Part shown: piece by piece, positions 55,077-63,877 of the stretch
Position numbering within the stretch: the stretch's first letter is position 1
Layout: every line of letters begins with the position of its first letter
Assembly (NCBI RefSeq): GCF_001458415.1
Contig: NZ_CYSD01000037.1
Location: 250,501-314,500, forward strand
Direction of reading: 5' to 3'
DNA length: 64,000 nt
Origin: Tritonibacter multivorans
Lineage (GTDB): Bacteria > Pseudomonadota > Alphaproteobacteria > Rhodobacterales > Rhodobacteraceae
Position numbers and translations under genes: made by a program
Notes under the pieces: model-generated
The model's input: only the letters and a program-made list of their open reading frames with translations
What the model was told of the DNA's origin: nothing
Databases searched by the model: none

Positions 55077-55574
55077 TTAGCCCTTATCCGGACCATCGAC
55101 CCAACCAGACGGCCCCTGACGTGGATTGCGGGGTGCAACCTCTTCGAAGTCGCCGTCAATGACATCATCCTGCGCAGGTCGATGTGGCGCGCCGTAGCTG
55201 TGGCTGCCCCCCATTTGGAAGGAGGCCACAGTCATACGATTGCGCAGATAGGCAAACGCCCGCGACCGCACAGCCGGCACCAGCAATAGAAACCCGACCG
55301 CATCTGTGAAAAAGCCAGGCGTCAGCAACAATGCACCGGCAAACAGGATCATTGCACCATGCGCCAGAGGTTCGGTTGGGTCTGACAGACGCTCAAAGCT
55401 GCCACGCAATTGGCCCAGTGCCATCATACCCTGTGTCCGCACCAGCCAGGTGCCCAGAATCGCTGTAATCACGACGATTGCCAGCGTTGGAAGCAAGCCA
55501 ATTGCGCCGCCGACCTGTATGAACAGTGCGATCTCGATGATGGGAACCATTAGAAAGGCCAGAAAAAGCGGCAT
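55077..55574 (-). CDS. fxsA: FxsA-family membrane protein
   Basis: 165 aa. The N-terminus is MPLFLAFLMVPIIEIALFIQ, the FxsA signature, followed by ILGTWLVRTQG and a second hydrophobic pair (about 70-105, GAMILFAGALLLTPGFFTDAVGF). In E. coli FxsA suppresses F-exclusion of phage T7; its normal role is unknown. The C-terminal 50 residues are polar. 66 nt upstream of secB on the same strand; divergent from timA. Confidence 0.9.
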   Translation of the reverse strand: MPLFLAFLMVPIIEIALFIQVGGAIGLLPTLAIVVITAILGTWLVRTQGMMALGQLRGSFERLSDPTEPLAHGAMILFAGALLLTPGFFTDAVGFLLLVPAVRSRAFAYLRNRMTVASFQMGGSHSYGAPHRPAQDDVIDGDFEEVAPRNPRQGPSGWVDGPDKG

Positions 55575-55686
55575 GAATTCAATCCTTATAGCTGGGCTGA
55601 GCAGTAGACTTGCCCTAACCTAACACCTACATAAGAGCAGAAGGGGCTGGTTTCAAACCAGCCTGACAGTCTAGCGAGAGGTAGAA

Positions 55687-56343
55687 ATGGAGTCCCCCTT
55701 GATCCAGCTTTTGGTATTGGCCGGTATCGCCGTCTTTTTGATCCTGCGCCTGAAAAGCGTTCTTGGGACCCGAGAAGGATTTGAAAAGCCACCTCTTTCG
55801 CCCAGCGAAACCCAACGGCCGGAACGCAAGTTCGAAGTGATCGATGGCGCGCCGGATCCCGATATCGTCCACTATGTGGCGGAAGATAGCGACGAGGCCA
55901 AAGCGCTGGCGGATATGAAGCGGGTTGAGCCCGATTTTGGTGTCGCTGATTTTGTTCAGGGCGCGCGTGGCGCTTATGAAATGATCCTTATGGGTTTTGA
56001 GACCGGCGAACTGGATGGTATTCAGCCCTTCCTGTCCGAAGAAGTGTTCCAAAGCTTTGTGGATGCGGTGTCGCATCGTGAAGATCAGGGCCTGACAATT
56101 GAAGCAGACTTCATTGGTGTCCGTGAAACCAATCTGGTCGGTGCAAAATACGATCCGGTGACCGGTCTTGCGGAAATCTCCATGCAGTTTGTCGGAGAGC
56201 TTACCTCGGCGGTGCGTAACCGTGAGGGGGAAATCGTCGAAGGCGACCCCAAGGCTATTAAACGCCAGAAGGACACATGGACCTTCGCCCGTACAATGGG
56301 CGCAGACGATCCGAACTGGCAGCTTGTCGCCACGGACGTTTGA
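55687..56343 (+). CDS. timA: TimA, Tim44-like domain protein
   Basis: 218 aa. A single N-terminal membrane helix (LIQLLVLAGIAVFLILRL, about residues 6-24) followed by a linker and a Tim44/Tim44-like domain (about 75-215: VADFVQGARGAYEMILMGFETGELDGIQPFLSEEVFQSF, cited for position). Alphaproteobacterial TimA is the proposed ancestor of mitochondrial Tim44 and sits in the inner membrane; the native role is not settled. Start of the timA-mltA-smr run. Name from family. Confidence 0.85.
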   Translation: MESPLIQLLVLAGIAVFLILRLKSVLGTREGFEKPPLSPSETQRPERKFEVIDGAPDPDIVHYVAEDSDEAKALADMKRVEPDFGVADFVQGARGAYEMILMGFETGELDGIQPFLSEEVFQSFVDAVSHREDQGLTIEADFIGVRETNLVGAKYDPVTGLAEISMQFVGELTSAVRNREGEIVEGDPKAIKRQKDTWTFARTMGADDPNWQLVATDV

Positions 56344-56350
56344 TGTCGTC

Positions 56351-57400
56351 ATGTCGGTGGCGCGCTTAGCACCCCTCAAAGCCGCGGCTTTTGTCGCGGC
56401 TTTATGCTGTCCAAAAGGCGCAGGAGCCGAGGTCACGCATCGGGTTCTTGGCTTTCCTGAACTGCCGGGCTGGGTGGGCGATGACCATGCTGCTGCGCTT
56501 GATGTGTTCAAATCGACCTGCATCGATATGGATGGCGCGGATTGGCAATCGCTCTGTGCTGTGGCGCATAATCAGGAACCAGATGGCGCGCGCAGTTTTT
56601 TTGAGCTGTTCTTTCGCCCCGTTTTGATCGAGGACGGCAAGCAGGGGCTTTTTACCGGCTATTTTGAACCCGAACTCAGGGGCTCTCGTCGGCGCAGCAG
56701 CCGCTACCGTTACCCCGTGTATCGCATGCCGCCCGAGGCCCGTGGGGCCCAATGGCTGACCCGGCGCGAGATTCTGACCAGCAATGTAATGCAAGGCCGA
56801 GGCCTGGAGATCGCCTGGGTCGACGATCCGGTTGAGCTGTTTTTCCTGCAAATCCAAGGCTCGGGGCGTATTCGTTTGCCTGATGGCAGTGTGATCCGCG
56901 TGGGCTACGGTGGCGCCAATGGGCACCCTTATCGGTCGATCGGGCAGGAGTTGGTGCGGCGGGGCATTTTCAATATCCATCAAGTCAGTGCTGATGTCAT
57001 TGGCAATTGGGTGCGCCGCAACCCGCAAGCAGGGCAAGAGCTTCTGATGCACAGCCCGTCTTATGTCTTCTTCCGCGAAGTGCGCCGTGTCAGCCAGACG
57101 GATGGCCCCTTGGGGGCAATGAACCGATCCATCACACCAATGCGGTCAATTGCGGTGGACCCAAAGTTCACGCCACTTGGTGCGCCTGTCTGGGTTGAAA
57201 AATCAGGGGCCACTCCGATGAACCGTCTGATGGTGGCGCAGGATACGGGGTCTGCGATCAAGGGCGCGCAGCGCGCAGATATTTTCTTTGGTCCGGGTGA
57301 CAAAGCCGGCAAGGCCGCAGGACGGCTGAAAGATCCGGGTCGAATGCTGGTGTTATTGCCGATACAACGCGCCTATTCGCTTCTCTCGGAAGACATCTAA
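56351..57400 (+). CDS. mltA: membrane-bound lytic murein transglycosylase A
   Basis: 349 aa from the ATG at 56351, 7 nt after timA. A signal peptide (PLKAAAFVAALCCPKGAGA) is followed by the MltA barrel: LFTGYFEPELRGS, IQGSGRIRLPDGSVIRVGYGG and the C-terminal 3D domain AQDTGSAIKGAQRADIFFG with catalytic Asp. Cuts peptidoglycan glycan strands to 1,6-anhydro ends. It overlaps the smr gene by one base at 57400. Confidence 0.94.
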   Translation: MSVARLAPLKAAAFVAALCCPKGAGAEVTHRVLGFPELPGWVGDDHAAALDVFKSTCIDMDGADWQSLCAVAHNQEPDGARSFFELFFRPVLIEDGKQGLFTGYFEPELRGSRRRSSRYRYPVYRMPPEARGAQWLTRREILTSNVMQGRGLEIAWVDDPVELFFLQIQGSGRIRLPDGSVIRVGYGGANGHPYRSIGQELVRRGIFNIHQVSADVIGNWVRRNPQAGQELLMHSPSYVFFREVRRVSQTDGPLGAMNRSITPMRSIAVDPKFTPLGAPVWVEKSGATPMNRLMVAQDTGSAIKGAQRADIFFGPGDKAGKAAGRLKDPGRMLVLLPIQRAYSLLSEDI

Positions 57401-57999
57401 TGACCCGGCGCAAATTATCAAAAGACGAAATCGAGCTTTGGCACAAAGTGGTCGAACATGCCGAACGCATGCCCAAAGCCCGTGTCCTGCCCGAGGATGG
57501 CAGTACGCCGGATCGCCCCTTGCCCAAGCCAAAACCGAAACGCGAAGTGCGCCCGGGCCTTGAACCTTTTACGGTTGGCAGCCGCGCGGCATTGCCACCG
57601 CATCCCCACGATCTGAAACCCTCGCCGGCCCGGAAGCTGGCCAGTGATCCCCTGCGCATGGATGAAAAAGCCTATCGCCGGATGAAGCGCGGCAAGCTGA
57701 AGCCGGAAGGCAAGCTGGACCTGCATGGGATGCGCGTCGATGCGGCCCATGGTGCGCTGAACCGGTTTATCCTGTCGGCGCAGGCCTCGGGCAAACGCCT
57801 GGTGCTGGTAATCACTGGCAAAGGCAAAGACCGGGACGAGCCGGGCCCGATGCCCGTTCCGCGTGGCGTTCTTCGTCATCAGGTGCCGCAGTGGCTGGCG
57901 CTGCCGCCTTTGTCGCAGGCAGTTCTGCAGGTGACCCCAGCCCATATCAGCCATGGCGGTGAAGGCGCTTATTACGTCTATCTGCGCCGTGGCCGCTAG
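57400..57999 (+). CDS. Smr-domain protein
   Basis: 199 aa. A basic N-terminal part (about 1-100, KPKPKREVRPG) is followed by an Smr (MutS2 C-terminal) domain: LDLHGMRVDAAHGALNRFI, then LVLVITGKGKDRDEPGP and QVPQWLALPPL. The DLHG and TGKG motifs are the nuclease-type Smr motifs, so RNA or DNA nicking is possible; function in this family is not well fixed. Last of the timA-mltA-smr run; convergent with the next gene. Confidence 0.9.
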   Translation: MTRRKLSKDEIELWHKVVEHAERMPKARVLPEDGSTPDRPLPKPKPKREVRPGLEPFTVGSRAALPPHPHDLKPSPARKLASDPLRMDEKAYRRMKRGKLKPEGKLDLHGMRVDAAHGALNRFILSAQASGKRLVLVITGKGKDRDEPGPMPVPRGVLRHQVPQWLALPPLSQAVLQVTPAHISHGGEGAYYVYLRRGR

Positions 58000-58018
58000 T
58001 TGGGTGTTTCACCTATAA

Positions 58019-59143
58019 TCAACGCTCTTCTGAGCGCGATATCCGAATTTTCCCATTTTGCAACAATGATGTCTGGCTGGGTGGGAAGAGCTGTCCAAAG
58101 AAGGTTTCTCGTGGCCCTTCAAAACTCTGGGTGATCTGGTCGGTGGACCGGATCATGGCGATCAGACTGGGCGATGTGGCGGCTACAAAGTGGCCGACAG
58201 TGGCGTCAGATGCGAATTCGGTAATGTCGATAACCTCAACAGGGAGATCTTCCAAACGCTCTGCCGAGGCAATATTGCCCAGACGTCCGGTGGTGACATT
58301 GCCCCGAAGCATGGCTGACACGCTCAATACAGCGTCTTTTTCAGACACCATGACGCCAAAGGGCTGCGGCACGCGGGACAGGTCGCGGATCTGGCTTTCG
58401 AACAAATCGACACTCAGATCCGGTGCGATCAGAAGAACCGAATCCAGCGTCCGCGCGGCCCAGCCGGGATCTTTGAAATCGCTTTGTCGCAGCATTTCCA
58501 TTGCCAGTGCTGTTCCCATGGAATGGGCAACAAGGATGATACGTTTGGCGCCCGCTGCCTTGGTGTCCCGGATGACCTGTTCCAAGCCGTTTCGCGCAAA
58601 GAGCATGCTTTCGAGATCGTAGGCGTAACCAAACGCGCGGCCGCGGCTGGGCCAGGCGTACATCAGCAAGGATCCGGGCAAATCCACGTCATGGGCAATC
58701 TGAGCAGCCCGGTACGCCACTTCAGGCAGGGTGCTGTTGTAACCATGCACAAAAATGGTGACTTCTCGCTCTGACCAGTTGTTCTGACGCTGTTCGCGGA
58801 CTAGCCGCCCGGCAAGGTCGCGAACACCTGTAACTGGGGTAAGATCGGCAAGCGCAAAGTCACGTTCAGGGTCGGGATTGCGATGGCGGTAAGACAGATC
58901 GCCGGGAACGTGGTTTGGCGGGATGGAAACCGTCGCTTCCATCAAGTTCAATGTCTCACTGCGACCGGGACCGAATGTGCCGTCATCAGCCTGTTCGCGG
59001 TTGGTTGCAATGAAAACCGTATGCGGCGTTCCGATTGCCTGTGCCTCGGGGAGAATGGGCATCTGATTTCGGTCTGCACAGCCCGCCATGGCGAAACAAA
59101 GCACGAAGCTTGTGAAAATGCGCCATAGGAAGTGGCTGCGCAT
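58019..59143 (-). CDS. alpha/beta-hydrolase lipoprotein (DUF900-like)
   Basis: 374 aa from the ATG at 59143 (GGGGGA 7 nt before). The signal ends in the lipobox AGCA (FVLCFAMAGCAD). VFIATNREQADDG, EVTIFVHGYNSTLPEVAYR and the nucleophile elbow VAHSMGTALAME are typical of DUF900 esterase-like proteins; the catalytic His is probably near residue 320 (TVGHFVAATSP). Envelope-anchored; substrate unknown. It stands alone. Confidence 0.88.
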   Translation of the reverse strand: MRSHFLWRIFTSFVLCFAMAGCADRNQMPILPEAQAIGTPHTVFIATNREQADDGTFGPGRSETLNLMEATVSIPPNHVPGDLSYRHRNPDPERDFALADLTPVTGVRDLAGRLVREQRQNNWSEREVTIFVHGYNSTLPEVAYRAAQIAHDVDLPGSLLMYAWPSRGRAFGYAYDLESMLFARNGLEQVIRDTKAAGAKRIILVAHSMGTALAMEMLRQSDFKDPGWAARTLDSVLLIAPDLSVDLFESQIRDLSRVPQPFGVMVSEKDAVLSVSAMLRGNVTTGRLGNIASAERLEDLPVEVIDITEFASDATVGHFVAATSPSLIAMIRSTDQITQSFEGPRETFFGQLFPPSQTSLLQNGKIRISRSEER

Positions 59144-59207
59144 GTGCTTTCCCCCGAACATGTAATGTCAGGAGAAAGCTATTCTATCTGGAGTCGCTGT
59201 CTAGTGT

Positions 59208-60518
59208 TTAAAGAACGTAGCGGCTGACGTCGGTGGACCGGGTCAGCTCGCCGAGGTTCTTTGCCACAAAGGCCTCATCCACCACAATTTTGTCACCGCC
59301 GCGATCTGGGGCGGTGAAGGACAGCTCCTCGAACACACGTTCCATAACGGTATAGAGACGACGTGCACCGATGTTTTCGACCGTCTGGTTCACCTCGGCT
59401 GCGATCTTAGCCAGCGCCTTGATGCCACCCGGAGTGAATTCCACCACCACCTGTTCGGTGCCCATCAGGGCTTCGTACTGGCGGGTCAGCGCGTTGTCTG
59501 TCTCAGTGAGGATCCGGACAAAGTCGTCCTCGGTCAGCGCAGACAGGCTGACGCGGATCGGCAGACGGCCCTGCAGTTCCGGCAGCAGATCCGAGGGCTT
59601 TGCAATGTGGAACGCACCCGATGCAATAAACAGGATGTGGTCGGTTTTCACCGGGCCGTGCTTGGTGCTGACGGTTGTACCTTCGATCAGCGGCAGCAGG
59701 TCGCGCTGCACACCTTCCCGGCTGACATCGCCGCCGCGGGCGTCCGAGCGGGCACAGACCTTGTCGATCTCATCGAGGAAGACAATGCCGTTCTGCTCCA
59801 CGCTTTCGAGTGCGGCGCGGGTCACGTTTTCGTCGTCCAGCAGCTTGTCCGCTTCTTCGCCAATCAGGATCTCGTAGCTGTCCGCTACAGAGAGCTTCTT
59901 GCGCGTGGTGCGCCCGCCCATGGCTTTGCCGAACAGATCGCCAAGGTTCATCATGCCCATATTGCCGCCGGGTTGGCCGGGGATTTCGAACATGCCGCCC
60001 ATTGGGTTGGAGGTGTCCGTGATATCCAGTTCAATCACGGTGTCATCCAGCTCGCCAGATTTGAGCTTCTTGCGGAACATCTCGAGCGTCGCGGGGCGCG
60101 CATCCTCGCCGGCGATTGCGGCCAGAACACGATCCTCAGCCGCCTTATGGGCCTTGGCTTTGACGTCTTCGCGCATGTGTTCGCGGGTCTGGATGATTGC
60201 GGTGTCAACCAGATCGCGGACGATCTGCTCCACGTCGCGGCCAACATAACCCACTTCGGTGAATTTGGTCGCTTCGACCTTGATGAAGGGCGCGCGCGCC
60301 AGCTTTGCCAGCCGGCGGGAGATTTCGGTTTTGCCGACGCCGGTGGGGCCGATCATCAGGATGTTTTTGGGATAAACCTCGTCGCGCAGGTCATCCGACA
60401 GCTGTTTGCGGCGCCAGCGATTGCGCAGGGCCACGGCCACGGCGCGCTTGGCGTCCTTCTGGCCGATAATGAAACGGTCGAGTTCCGAGACGATTTCGCG
60501 GGGTGTCAGATCAGTCAT
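59208..60518 (-). CDS. hslU: HslU ATPase subunit of HslVU protease
   Basis: 436 aa. AAA+ unfoldase with Walker [15 protein letters not shown], the intermediate I domain (about 105-240, Gly/Met-rich), Walker [12 protein letters not shown], sensor and the C-terminal RYVL that docks HslV. 9 nt downstream of the DUF2157-like membrane gene that separates it from hslV. Confidence 0.96.
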   Translation of the reverse strand: MTDLTPREIVSELDRFIIGQKDAKRAVAVALRNRWRRKQLSDDLRDEVYPKNILMIGPTGVGKTEISRRLAKLARAPFIKVEATKFTEVGYVGRDVEQIVRDLVDTAIIQTREHMREDVKAKAHKAAEDRVLAAIAGEDARPATLEMFRKKLKSGELDDTVIELDITDTSNPMGGMFEIPGQPGGNMGMMNLGDLFGKAMGGRTTRKKLSVADSYEILIGEEADKLLDDENVTRAALESVEQNGIVFLDEIDKVCARSDARGGDVSREGVQRDLLPLIEGTTVSTKHGPVKTDHILFIASGAFHIAKPSDLLPELQGRLPIRVSLSALTEDDFVRILTETDNALTRQYEALMGTEQVVVEFTPGGIKALAKIAAEVNQTVENIGARRLYTVMERVFEELSFTAPDRGGDKIVVDEAFVAKNLGELTRSTDVSRYVL

Positions 60519-60527
60519 ATTTATCCG

Positions 60528-61586
60528 TCACTGGTGGGAGGGCGGCAGCCGGTGAAGCGGCAGGACGCCCGAAAGAAGGGAGAGAAGCGCGGCGCGGATG
60601 CGGGCCCAGAAGGCCCCCAGCGCCACAAGGAAAAGGCCAAGGCCCAGCACAAAAAGGCCTGCGCTTTCGCCGTCGAACACGGTCGAGGCCAGCGCCACAA
60701 TGTAGCCGATGGCGGTGATCAGGAACGACCGGCGGTCGATCACAATGGCAACCAGCGCAAAGAACAGCAGCACAACAACCAAAAGGGTGTCTTGGCTGCG
60801 TTCCATCAGGCTCAGCGCGATGGTGTTTACCAGCGCCGGTGCGGCCACAACATGCAGCCAGAACCCCTGCGCAGACCGTCGCGTGACGCGGTGCGGATCA
60901 GAGAGGTCAAACGCCATGGCCATCGCAAACACAGCGAGGCCAACAGCCAGTGTGATCCAGGCAAAGGGCCCCTGCGCGCTGAGCCGGAACAGGTCAGCGA
61001 ACCCGCTGGGCACGCCGGCCCGGTCCGCACCGATGATCAGCGCAACGGCAAATAGACCCAGCGCCATCAACGCCATGGTGAAGGGCACGCGGAAGCGGAT
61101 CCAATAGATCGCCAGCGCAACAATCGACAACCCCAGCGCAATCGGCAGAGAGGAATAGTCGTTCTGCGCGATCATAAAGGGTTGCGCCCGCCATGCGGCA
61201 AACCCTGCAAGCGCATTGCCTGCAAACATGATCGACAGGGCAATTGCCGGCCCGACCATACGGCGGTGGCGAATGAAATACTCTGAGACGCCCCAAAGGA
61301 AGACTGCGCCAATGCCGGCAGCCCCCATCAGATGGGTTTTGTAATTGCCAAAATCCGCGGCCAGCGCGACCGAGTTCATGGTGATCCAGCCGGAACACAG
61401 GATGATCAGGCCGATCACAATGAAGATCTCGTTGAAGCCTTTGAACAGCTCAAACGGCTCATCGCCGGGCGCTAGATCTTCGCGCGCGCCCCGGCGGCTG
61501 TCGGACAGCGCTTTTAGCGAGGCAGCCTGCGCCTCGCTCAAGAGGCCCGAGCCAACAGCGGCGCGAAGATCATCCGCAGAGATCAT
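60528..61586 (-). CDS. multi-pass membrane protein (DUF2157-like) inside hslVU
   Basis: 352 aa. A short cytoplasmic N-terminus ([24 protein letters not shown]) with the pattern of DUF2157 N-terminal segments, then about ten hydrophobic segments. I do not recognise a catalytic motif. It overlaps the hslV stop by 4 nt and ends 9 nt before hslU, so it is transcribed within the protease operon. Function unknown. Its position suggests a conserved placement rather than a recent insertion, which is inference. Confidence 0.82.
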   Translation of the reverse strand: MISADDLRAAVGSGLLSEAQAASLKALSDSRRGAREDLAPGDEPFELFKGFNEIFIVIGLIILCSGWITMNSVALAADFGNYKTHLMGAAGIGAVFLWGVSEYFIRHRRMVGPAIALSIMFAGNALAGFAAWRAQPFMIAQNDYSSLPIALGLSIVALAIYWIRFRVPFTMALMALGLFAVALIIGADRAGVPSGFADLFRLSAQGPFAWITLAVGLAVFAMAMAFDLSDPHRVTRRSAQGFWLHVVAAPALVNTIALSLMERSQDTLLVVVLLFFALVAIVIDRRSFLITAIGYIVALASTVFDGESAGLFVLGLGLFLVALGAFWARIRAALLSLLSGVLPLHRLPPSHQ

Positions 61587-62140
61587 TTTGCGATCCGCTC
61601 CACGGTCAGGCGGCCGTTGGTATAGACACAGATGTCAGCGGCAATCGCCATTGCATCGCGGGCAATGGTTTCGGCGTCGCGGTCGCTGTCCATCATGCCC
61701 CGGGCGGCGGCCAGTGCGAAGTTGCCGCCGGATCCAATGGCGGTCACGTCATGTTCCGGCTCCAGCACGTCGCCGGCACCGGTGATGACAAACAGGTCTT
61801 CGCCATCCGTCACAATCAGCATCGCCTCGAGCTTCTGCAGGTATTTGTCGGTGCGCCAGTCTTTGGCCAGTTCCACGCTGGCGCGGGCCAGTTGGCCTGG
61901 GGTGGCTTCCAGTTTGACCTCGAGACGTTCCAGCAGGGTGAAGGCATCGGCGGTGGAGCCTGCAAACCCCGCCACAACATCATAGCCGCCGGGCGATAGT
62001 TTGCGCACCTTGCGCGCGGTGCCTTTGATCACAGTTTGACCCAGAGAAACCTGCCCGTCGCCGGCGATGACGACCTCGCCGCCTTTGCGGACCCCAATAA
62101 TGGTCGTGCCGTGCCAGCCCGGAAATTGATCTTCTGCCAT
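61583..62140 (-). CDS. hslV: HslV proteolytic subunit of HslVU protease
   Basis: 185 aa. N-terminal threonine peptidase; an 11-residue propeptide ([11 protein letters not shown]) precedes the catalytic Thr12 of [27 protein letters not shown], and [28 protein letters not shown] are typical. Double ring around which HslU hexamers dock. First gene of the hslV-membrane-hslU operon; the overlap of 4 nt suggests coupling. Confidence 0.96.
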   Translation of the reverse strand: MAEDQFPGWHGTTIIGVRKGGEVVIAGDGQVSLGQTVIKGTARKVRKLSPGGYDVVAGFAGSTADAFTLLERLEVKLEATPGQLARASVELAKDWRTDKYLQKLEAMLIVTDGEDLFVITGAGDVLEPEHDVTAIGSGGNFALAAARGMMDSDRDAETIARDAMAIAADICVYTNGRLTVERIAK

Positions 62141-62401
62141 TTGTTACTCCGTATTCAGCGGCTGTCAGTTGGTTCCCTATATGGAAGCAAGCCCGGTTCG
62201 GCACAAGAGGTGCGCGCGCGGGGGGACAACCCCGGCCAAGATTAACGTGGCTCTGGCTGCGTTATTATTTTGCTTACTTGCTATGCATTCAGCGCAAATC
62301 GGGGCTGAAAAACGGGCAGTTGTGAGACTCAGGGGCGGGGCTTACATGGGGCTTACGCGGCGACATTGGGTCAGCCGCACCAACTTAAAGGATTGCGCCA
62401 A

Positions 62402-62593
62402 ATGGCAAATGTAAACGTTTCCGCGCCGGTCGGCGCCGTCTCCATCCTCCGCGTCGTGGATTTCGCACTGGCTCTGAAAAACCAGCTGGTTGCTTGGAAT
62501 GAAATGCGCCTGACGCGCCGCGCTCTGTCCGAGCTGAGCGACGCACAGCTGGCCGATATTGGTCTGTCCCGCCACCAGACCTTCGACATCTAA
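62402..62593 (+). CDS. DUF1127 small protein
   Basis: 63 aa from the ATG at 62402; an upstream in-frame ATG at 62366 is less likely. The C-terminal pattern RALSELSDAQLADIGLSR is the DUF1127 signature (conserved Leu, then DIGLSR). In several alphaproteobacteria these short Arg-rich proteins affect phosphate or RNA metabolism and stress; here the function is unknown. Flanked by an intrinsic terminator. Confidence 0.88.
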   Translation: MANVNVSAPVGAVSILRVVDFALALKNQLVAWNEMRLTRRALSELSDAQLADIGLSRHQTFDI

Positions 62594-62617
62594 GTCGACA
62601 GCTCAGCTGTGAAGATG

Positions 62618-62646
62618 AAAAGCCGTCCTAATGGGCGGCTTTTGTC
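62618..62646. terminator. terminator between the DUF1127 gene and the Lin0512 pair
   Basis: Stem AAAAGCCGTCC/GGGCGGCTTTT (one G-T pair) with loop TAAT; A-run and T-run on either side, so it serves both converging units. Confidence 0.85.
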
Positions 62647-62649
62647 GTT

Positions 62650-63015
62650 TCAGGACGATTGCTTAAACTGCCCGGCGAGAGAGGGCAGATAAGCCTCGAC
62701 CGCTGCGGTGGCGATAACGTGTTTTCCGTCGCTGTGTGGATCCAGCACGTCTTGGCCACCAAAGACCGCGCGCACGCTGGCCCGGCCGCGCGGCAGCGAG
62801 GCGGCGACCTTTTCGCAATCCACTGCGTCGGGCTGTTGCACCCCGATCGTCACCTCCACGCGCATTTCGGTGTGGTCGATGCCCAGATTGGAAAACAATG
62901 TGATCGAGGAATGATGCAACGCATCCTGCACCGCCCGCAGGGCCGCCTTGGTGTAATCCTGCCCGTACAGATCATTGCCTGTTCCCATTTCAAGAATAAT
63001 GCGCTGATCGCTCAT
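62650..63015 (-). CDS. Lin0512-family protein, second copy
   Basis: 121 aa. Matches the Lin0512 uncharacterised family: EMGTGNDLYGQDYTKAALRA followed by QDALHHSSI, then a central acidic region and DSDGKHVIATAAVEAYL-like end. About a third of positions match the upstream paralogue. Its start overlaps that gene's stop by 4 nt. Cytoplasmic, no signal; function unknown. The DYTKAALRA-x-DALHHSSI pattern with conserved His may be part of an active or binding site, which is speculation. Confidence 0.85.
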   Translation of the reverse strand: MSDQRIILEMGTGNDLYGQDYTKAALRAVQDALHHSSITLFSNLGIDHTEMRVEVTIGVQQPDAVDCEKVAASLPRGRASVRAVFGGQDVLDPHSDGKHVIATAAVEAYLPSLAGQFKQSS

Positions 63016-63359
63016 GTTGCGGGCTCCATTTCAAAGGACACGGACAGAGCGGCATTGGCGATGACCGTCACGCCGCCCCCCGGTTTTTCGACATCCAGGC
63101 CGCCGCGTTTCACGTGAATTTCAGCCTGCCCATAGGGGAAGATCGCCTTCAGCTTGTCCTGGTCCACCGCATCCGGGTTTTGCACCGCAACTTCGGCGTC
63201 GATGATCATGGCTTCTTTTGGGAAGCCGAACAGCTCTGCCATATTGATTGAGTTGTGCCACAGCGCATCGCGGATTGCGCGGTCTGCGGCGGCTGTGTAA
63301 TCGGCCCGACGCAGGGATGTGCCCATGCCGAACTCTACCAACACTCGTGTTTTTGCCAT
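63012..63359 (-). CDS. Lin0512-family protein, first copy
   Basis: 115 aa. Paralogue of the overlapping downstream gene: EFGMGTSLRRADYTAAADRA followed by RDALWHNSI. Shared pattern is E-x-G-x-G, DYTxAAxRA, DALxHxSI. Such pairs occur together in several proteobacteria, so they may form a heteromer. No enzyme function is established to my knowledge. Upstream neighbour on the same strand is trxA, with a terminator between. Confidence 0.85.
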   Translation of the reverse strand: MAKTRVLVEFGMGTSLRRADYTAAADRAIRDALWHNSINMAELFGFPKEAMIIDAEVAVQNPDAVDQDKLKAIFPYGQAEIHVKRGGLDVEKPGGGVTVIANAALSVSFEMEPAT

Positions 63360-63444
63360 TCTTGGGCCTCTTGTTGCTGATGGTGCGACAGTCTCTGAAA
63401 CGGTTGTTTAATCCAAGACCCAGATTGCGCCGGTGCTTCAGACC

Positions 63445-63472
63445 AAAAAAGGCGCCCCAAAGGACGCCTTTT
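63445..63472 (-). terminator. terminator of trxA
   Basis: On the minus strand: stem AAAAGGCG/CGCCTTTT (with a further CC/GG pair past one mismatch) followed by TTTTTT; 23 nt after the trxA stop. Confidence 0.8.
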
Positions 63473-63495
63473 GGAAAATCTGGTTTGCTCAGATC

Positions 63496-63816
63496 TTAGA
63501 TGGATTCGTCGATCCAGCTTTGCAGGGCCGCTTTCGGAGCTGCGCCTGCGCGGTTGGAGACAACCTGACCGTCTTTGAAGATGAACAGCGCCGGAATACC
63601 GCGCACGCCCATGGCGGCGGCAGCGTTCGGGTTGCTGTCGACATCAACTTTGGCGATTTTCACTTTGTCGCCGTATTCAGCCGCCAGCTCTTCGAGCGCC
63701 GGGCCGATTTGTTTACACGGGCCACACCATTCGGCCCAGAAGTCCACGACAACGGGGACGGTGGAGTTTTTGACTTCTGCGTCAAATGTTTCGTCGGTGA
63801 CGGCTACGGTGGACAT
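63496..63816 (-). CDS. trxA: thioredoxin 1
   Basis: 106 aa. Active site WCGPCKQIG; cis-Pro motif [12 protein letters not shown]. Reduces protein disulfides in the cytoplasm. AGGAGACATCCAA precedes the ATG. It follows addA on the same strand with 61 nt between, the usual addB-addA-trxA order of this group, and ends at its own terminator. Confidence 0.97.
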   Translation of the reverse strand: MSTVAVTDETFDAEVKNSTVPVVVDFWAEWCGPCKQIGPALEELAAEYGDKVKIAKVDVDSNPNAAAAMGVRGIPALFIFKDGQVVSNRAGAAPKAALQSWIDESI

Positions 63817-63877
63817 TTGGATGTCTCCTGAAGGGTTGGCAACTGGACTTGGAACCTATGAACCGCATGGGCTGTCG

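Noticed and set aside
59607-61055. 482-codon plus-strand open frame
   Set aside because: Antisense to hslU and the membrane gene; no start signal and no domain.
63107-63122. parS-like half site in a Lin0512 gene
   Set aside because: Core TTTCACGTGAA is present, but four positions of the 16-mer differ; far from the origin and coding.
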